Positions 46,487 to 48,939 of a DNA stretch of 48,939 bases are shown here, piece by piece. The position numbers and the translations under genes were made by a program. The stretch comes from Pseudanabaena sp. FACHB-2040 (GTDB lineage: Bacteria; Cyanobacteriota; Cyanobacteriia; Phormidesmidales; Phormidesmidaceae): NCBI RefSeq assembly GCF_014696715.1, contig NZ_JACJQO010000042.1, forward strand, positions 1 through 48,939. The letters run 5' to 3'. A model generated the notes under the pieces. That model saw only the letters and a program-made list of their open reading frames with translations. It had not been told where the DNA came from and ran no database searches. Positions within the stretch are counted from its first letter, which is position 1, and every line of letters begins with the position of its first letter.

Positions 46487-47009
46487 AGGTTTTGGAAAAG
46501 AGCAGCAGTCGGATCAAATTTGGGTCGAGTCACTAGTCAAATCTCGCACACTGCAACCTGCGATCAACCTCAAATGGGGCAAGCAGCAGGCGCAGCTCAC
46601 CCCCCAGGAGGCAACCCACCATGCCCTGGCAGTACTCGAAGCGGCGGCAGCTGCTGAGCTAGACAGCGCTCTGATGCGGTGGGCCGTGGAGGTTGCTGGC
46701 TCGTCTCCAGTCCAGGGCGCTCAACTGCTGCAGCTATTTAGGCAGCAGCGCGAAGCAGGCCAAATTCCGAGTTGCACTATGGACCTGGGGGATGAGTCGA
46801 TCCGCCCTGACACGGCTAGAGAGCGGGCTAAATACTTGCTGATGAATGCGTTCAACACCGAAGTCGAGGCATTTCTGTTGGTCTTTGCCATACAAGATTT
46901 GGGCTTGGCTGCAGAGCAGGCAGACCAAATGCTGCAGGAGTTTCGGGCACTCAGAGGTCTACAAACTGATTGGAACCGTGAAGGGCTAAGGGGTGATGGC
47001 GATGAGTAA
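46479..47009 (+). CDS. Hypothetical helical protein
   Basis: 176 aa from the ATG at 46479. Helical throughout, with AVLEAAAAAELDSALMRWAV and AKYLLMNAFNTEVEAFLLVF. No motif recognised. The position in the run of coupled genes between rep and the excisionase-like gene suggests a replication or early function. Confidence 0.5.
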   Translation: MAKGFGKEQQSDQIWVESLVKSRTLQPAINLKWGKQQAQLTPQEATHHALAVLEAAAAAELDSALMRWAVEVAGSSPVQGAQLLQLFRQQREAGQIPSCTMDLGDESIRPDTARERAKYLLMNAFNTEVEAFLLVFAIQDLGLAAEQADQMLQEFRALRGLQTDWNREGLRGDGDE

Positions 47010-47307
47010 CGAATCTACTCGGTTAGAAGAGCTGAAGCAGCGATATTTTGCCCTGGCTCATGCCATGCAGACTGGTGTTGCCTTCACGATGGAGTTTGAC
47101 CCTTCCCAGGTTGCACCCAAGCACCTGAGGGTAGGCGTGAACTCTGCAATGGTTGAGCACTCCGCAGTGGTGCGGCTGCTCTTGGAGAAAGGCATCTTCA
47201 CCGAGCTGGAGTTTTACGAATCTCTCTGTGAGGTCATGGAGGAAGAGGCGCAGCGCTACAAGAGGCAGCTGCGGGAGCATTACGGCGGAGATGTAGACCT
47301 GGCATGA
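47002..47307 (+). CDS. Small hypothetical protein
   Basis: 101 aa from the ATG at 47002, chosen because AGGGG lies 8 nt upstream; ATG 46996 is also possible. Helical and acidic (LEELKQRYFALAHAMQTG; FYESLCEVMEEEAQRYKRQL). Function unknown. It overlaps neighbours on both sides. Confidence 0.45.
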   Translation: MSNESTRLEELKQRYFALAHAMQTGVAFTMEFDPSQVAPKHLRVGVNSAMVEHSAVVRLLLEKGIFTELEFYESLCEVMEEEAQRYKRQLREHYGGDVDLA

Positions 47308-47657
47308 CGGACACAGCCCAGACAATAGCCCTGCTGCTAGAAACCGCTGCGGCTCAGCAGAAGCTGGCCGAGGCCGCCCTGGAGATGGCTAGAGATCTAC
47401 AGCGCCAGACTCAAGAGCATCAGTGGGTGAAACTTACAGAAGCCGCCCTAATGCTGGGCAGCGCCTTCACAGCGGGCAAAATTGGCGACGACATCAAGGC
47501 TGGGCTCTTCAAGTACGGGCGAGACTACATCAACACCAGCAACGGCGTGAAGCCTAACTACGCCGTGAAGGTTGCTCGCCTGCGCAAGGTCTACGAGCTG
47601 GAGCCAGAGAAGCGCCCCACCTACCCCCAGCCAGAACCTGCTCAGAAAGAGGCTTAG
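47304..47657 (+). CDS. Putative excisionase / recombination directionality factor
   Basis: 117 aa, ATGA-coupled to the preceding gene and convergent with the integrase (4-nt overlap at the 3' ends). After a coiled-coil-like start comes WVKLTEAALMLGSAFTAGKI, then GDDIKAGLFKYGRDYINTSN, a winged-helix pattern of excisionases with A-A-x-L-G and LR/I-x-x-G. The basic end (RLRKVYELEPEKRP) fits DNA binding. The pairing with the integrase supports the call. Confidence 0.65.
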   Translation: MTDTAQTIALLLETAAAQQKLAEAALEMARDLQRQTQEHQWVKLTEAALMLGSAFTAGKIGDDIKAGLFKYGRDYINTSNGVKPNYAVKVARLRKVYELEPEKRPTYPQPEPAQKEA

Positions 47658-48760
47658 ATGGGTCTGTTCAGCCTGGCCCGCTCCCATGCCTGCTGCATGT
47701 GGTCCCTGTTCAGAAACTGCTGATAAATCCGGTTGTGAACCACCAGGCTGTGATCCATCATCTTGGCGGCAATGCTGGGGTCTAGGCCCATCACTGCCGC
47801 CCTGGCCGCCCAGCAGTGCCTCAGGTCGTAGGGGACAAATGGCATCTGGTTGCGGTTGAAATACTGCGAAACGCGCATCCCATAGTCGCTGTTGCGCTTA
47901 GCTGTCAGCCTGGGCAGCTCTACATCCCAAAGCCGAAATCGCTCCCACCAGTCGTCTGGCAAAGGCCAAACGCTGTGGGGCTTTCTGTTTTTGCCATCCT
48001 GCACCAGGGCAATACCTGGGGGCTCCTTGAGCGCTTCCAGGTCCACAAAAAACACCTCATGATCCCTAAGACCATAGGTCGCCATGAGGGCATAAACACA
48101 CTGCCACGGGCGCGACGGTATCTGGTCGTAGTAGGCCAATATTTCTTGGTCACTAGGCAAGTCACGAGGGTTCACCGAGCTGGGGCTATACGCGCCCCTG
48201 TAGGCCGTGAGGTTGGCATCGAGCTGCGCCAGTCTGGCCAGTGCTCCATAGGCCATAGCGGCCCGCTGCCGTGCCCTGGTGTCAGGCTTAGTGGTCTCCA
48301 GCAGTACCTTGACCAGCAGCTCGGCAGAAAGGTCTTTGTCCGCTGGCAGCCGCCGAAACGGGATCTGGTAATCCTTTTCCCAGGTCGTCTCGCTCTGGGG
48401 GTTGCGATCGCGGCGCTGGAAATAGTTTTGCTCGAATGCCTCCACCCAATCGGCGCAGGTTTGGCACCGGCGCTCAGTGGCGGACCAGTCCGCCCAGCTG
48501 AATCGCCCCATAGGAAGGTCAGAGGCCAGGCGCTGAGCATCGGCCAAAGATCGCTTCACCCCAGCCGGGTTGAGAAAGACCCCCAAAGCAATCCTCTGCT
48601 GATAGGGTTTATCCTTTGAGCTATTGGGCTTCGGTGGTAGCGTGGCCCTTAGGTAGAGCCGGTTGCTTCCCTTCACTTGAACAATCTGCACCCCAGAGCG
48701 GGCTGCCTTTAAAGAGGCGTTGGCTTCTGCCAGCAAATCCTCAACGGAACGCTTGCCCAC
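47654..48760 (-). CDS. int: Phage integrase (tyrosine recombinase)
   Basis: 368 aa, GTG start at 48760. Upstream of this the frame is closed by a TAG. Residues ~1-60 form an arm-binding-type start (GVQIVQVKGSNRLYLRATLP), the middle is a core-binding domain, and the catalytic domain has R232 (TYGLRDHE), K257 (DGKNRK), Y311-x-x-R314-H315 (YDLRHCW), H337 (MMDHS) and nucleophile Y346 (NRIYQQF). The first box II His is Tyr, a known variant. It faces attR, and the arm-type sites overlap its start, so it may repress itself. It should join attP with the tRNA-His gene. Confidence 0.92.
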   Translation of the reverse strand: MGKRSVEDLLAEANASLKAARSGVQIVQVKGSNRLYLRATLPPKPNSSKDKPYQQRIALGVFLNPAGVKRSLADAQRLASDLPMGRFSWADWSATERRCQTCADWVEAFEQNYFQRRDRNPQSETTWEKDYQIPFRRLPADKDLSAELLVKVLLETTKPDTRARQRAAMAYGALARLAQLDANLTAYRGAYSPSSVNPRDLPSDQEILAYYDQIPSRPWQCVYALMATYGLRDHEVFFVDLEALKEPPGIALVQDGKNRKPHSVWPLPDDWWERFRLWDVELPRLTAKRNSDYGMRVSQYFNRNQMPFVPYDLRHCWAARAAVMGLDPSIAAKMMDHSLVVHNRIYQQFLNRDHMQQAWERARLNRPI

Positions 48761-48780
48761 TTGACTAAAACTTGCCTAAA
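48760..48780 (-). promoter_or_regulatory. Putative integrase arm-type sites, right pair
   Basis: CTTGACTAAA (48760-48769) and CTTGCCTAAA (48771-48780), 11 bp apart in the same orientation as the left pair, straddle the integrase start. This permits both binding for recombination and autoregulation. Confidence 0.55.
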
Positions 48781-48894
48781 ATTCAGCCCAAATAATAGCT
48801 TTTAAGTTTGATAAAGCAAACGCAAACAACAGAAAATCAGCGTTATTCGGGCCGCAAAACTGCTTAAACGTGAAATCAAGGTGTTGACAGGGGG

Positions 48895-48939
48895 TTGTGG
48901 TTCCACCATTCGAGGGTTCGAGTCCCTTCGTTCGCCCTT
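48895..48939 (+). repeat. attR core: duplicate of the tRNA-His 3' part
   Basis: Exact 45-bp copy of 1-45. The bases just before it (GTTGACAGGGG) do not continue the tRNA anticodon stem, so this copy is the phage-derived partial tRNA 3' end. Between the integrase and the core (48781-48894) only AT-rich sequence is seen. Confidence 0.9.

Noticed and set aside
47816-48619. 267-residue plus-strand frame opposite the integrase
   Set aside because: Antisense shadow of the integrase; the catalytic residues on the minus strand are clear.
1-48939. Insertion sequences or transposases
   Set aside because: No DDE, HUH or serine transposase motifs and no terminal inverted repeats were seen; Mu-like resemblance is limited to tail and head-joining genes.

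Overview
The window is a complete integrated element of a cyanobacterium, cut exactly at its two attachment sites. A 45-bp direct repeat (1-45 and 48895-48939) forms both edges. It matches the 3' part of a tRNA-His(GTG) gene, from the anticodon loop to the discriminator base C. The host call rests on about fifty copies (counted by eye) of the HIP1 palindrome GCGATCGC on both strands, on cyanobacterial-type genes (a SigF-like sigma factor, a CyRepA-like plasmid replication protein, FKFPNG-type regulators) and on a GC-rich composition. Filamentous genera are plausible, but the sequence does not settle the genus.

The element is a temperate contractile-tailed phage with P2/Mu-like tail genes, and it looks like a phage-plasmid. 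From left to right: attL; a leftward tail-tip operon (fibre, gpI, gpJ, gpW, a 21-residue membrane peptide, gpV; 143-3885); a Xer-like tyrosine recombinase and an HU protein; a small RHH-like gene; then the rightward late block (5893-23771) with terminase, DUF4055-type portal, scaffold, capsid, a histone-H1-like protein, an HELIH protein, a MuF-JAB protein, neck genes, sheath, tube, gpE/E' with a -1 frameshift site, tape measure, gpU and gpX. A leftward early operon with a Rad52-like annealing protein (23768-25998) and its divergent regulator (26214-26450) sit between gpX and gpD.

From gpD onward the element carries a signalling block: an FHA membrane protein, a PAS-EAL c-di-GMP phosphodiesterase and a group-3 sigma factor (26595-30230). 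Next comes an array of twelve TCAGGA-type octamers that reverses orientation in the middle (30306-30457). A leftward operon then encodes a membrane-anchored FtsK/HerA-like ATPase, two membrane proteins, small genes with a duplicated 81-bp leader, and an HTH/coiled-coil protein (30466-35225). After accessory genes (zinc-ribbon, membrane, methyltransferase, PAS and regulators; 35403-39304) comes the replication block headed by a CyRepA1-like primase-helicase (39644-47657). It ends with an excisionase-like gene convergent with the integrase, and attR.

Two features tie the genes together. A motif close to GGGAACNCTGAGG lies 20-92 nt (mostly 30-55) upstream of ten structural genes or operons, including the tail-tip operon on the opposite strand. 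It is absent before the early genes examined, so it is a candidate late promoter, possibly read by the phage sigma factor. Second, the element has plasmid-like functions (Rep, FtsK-like ATPase, octamer array, extra Xer-like recombinase) beside a normal integrase, suggesting it alternates between integrated and episomal states. No holin or endolysin was recognised.
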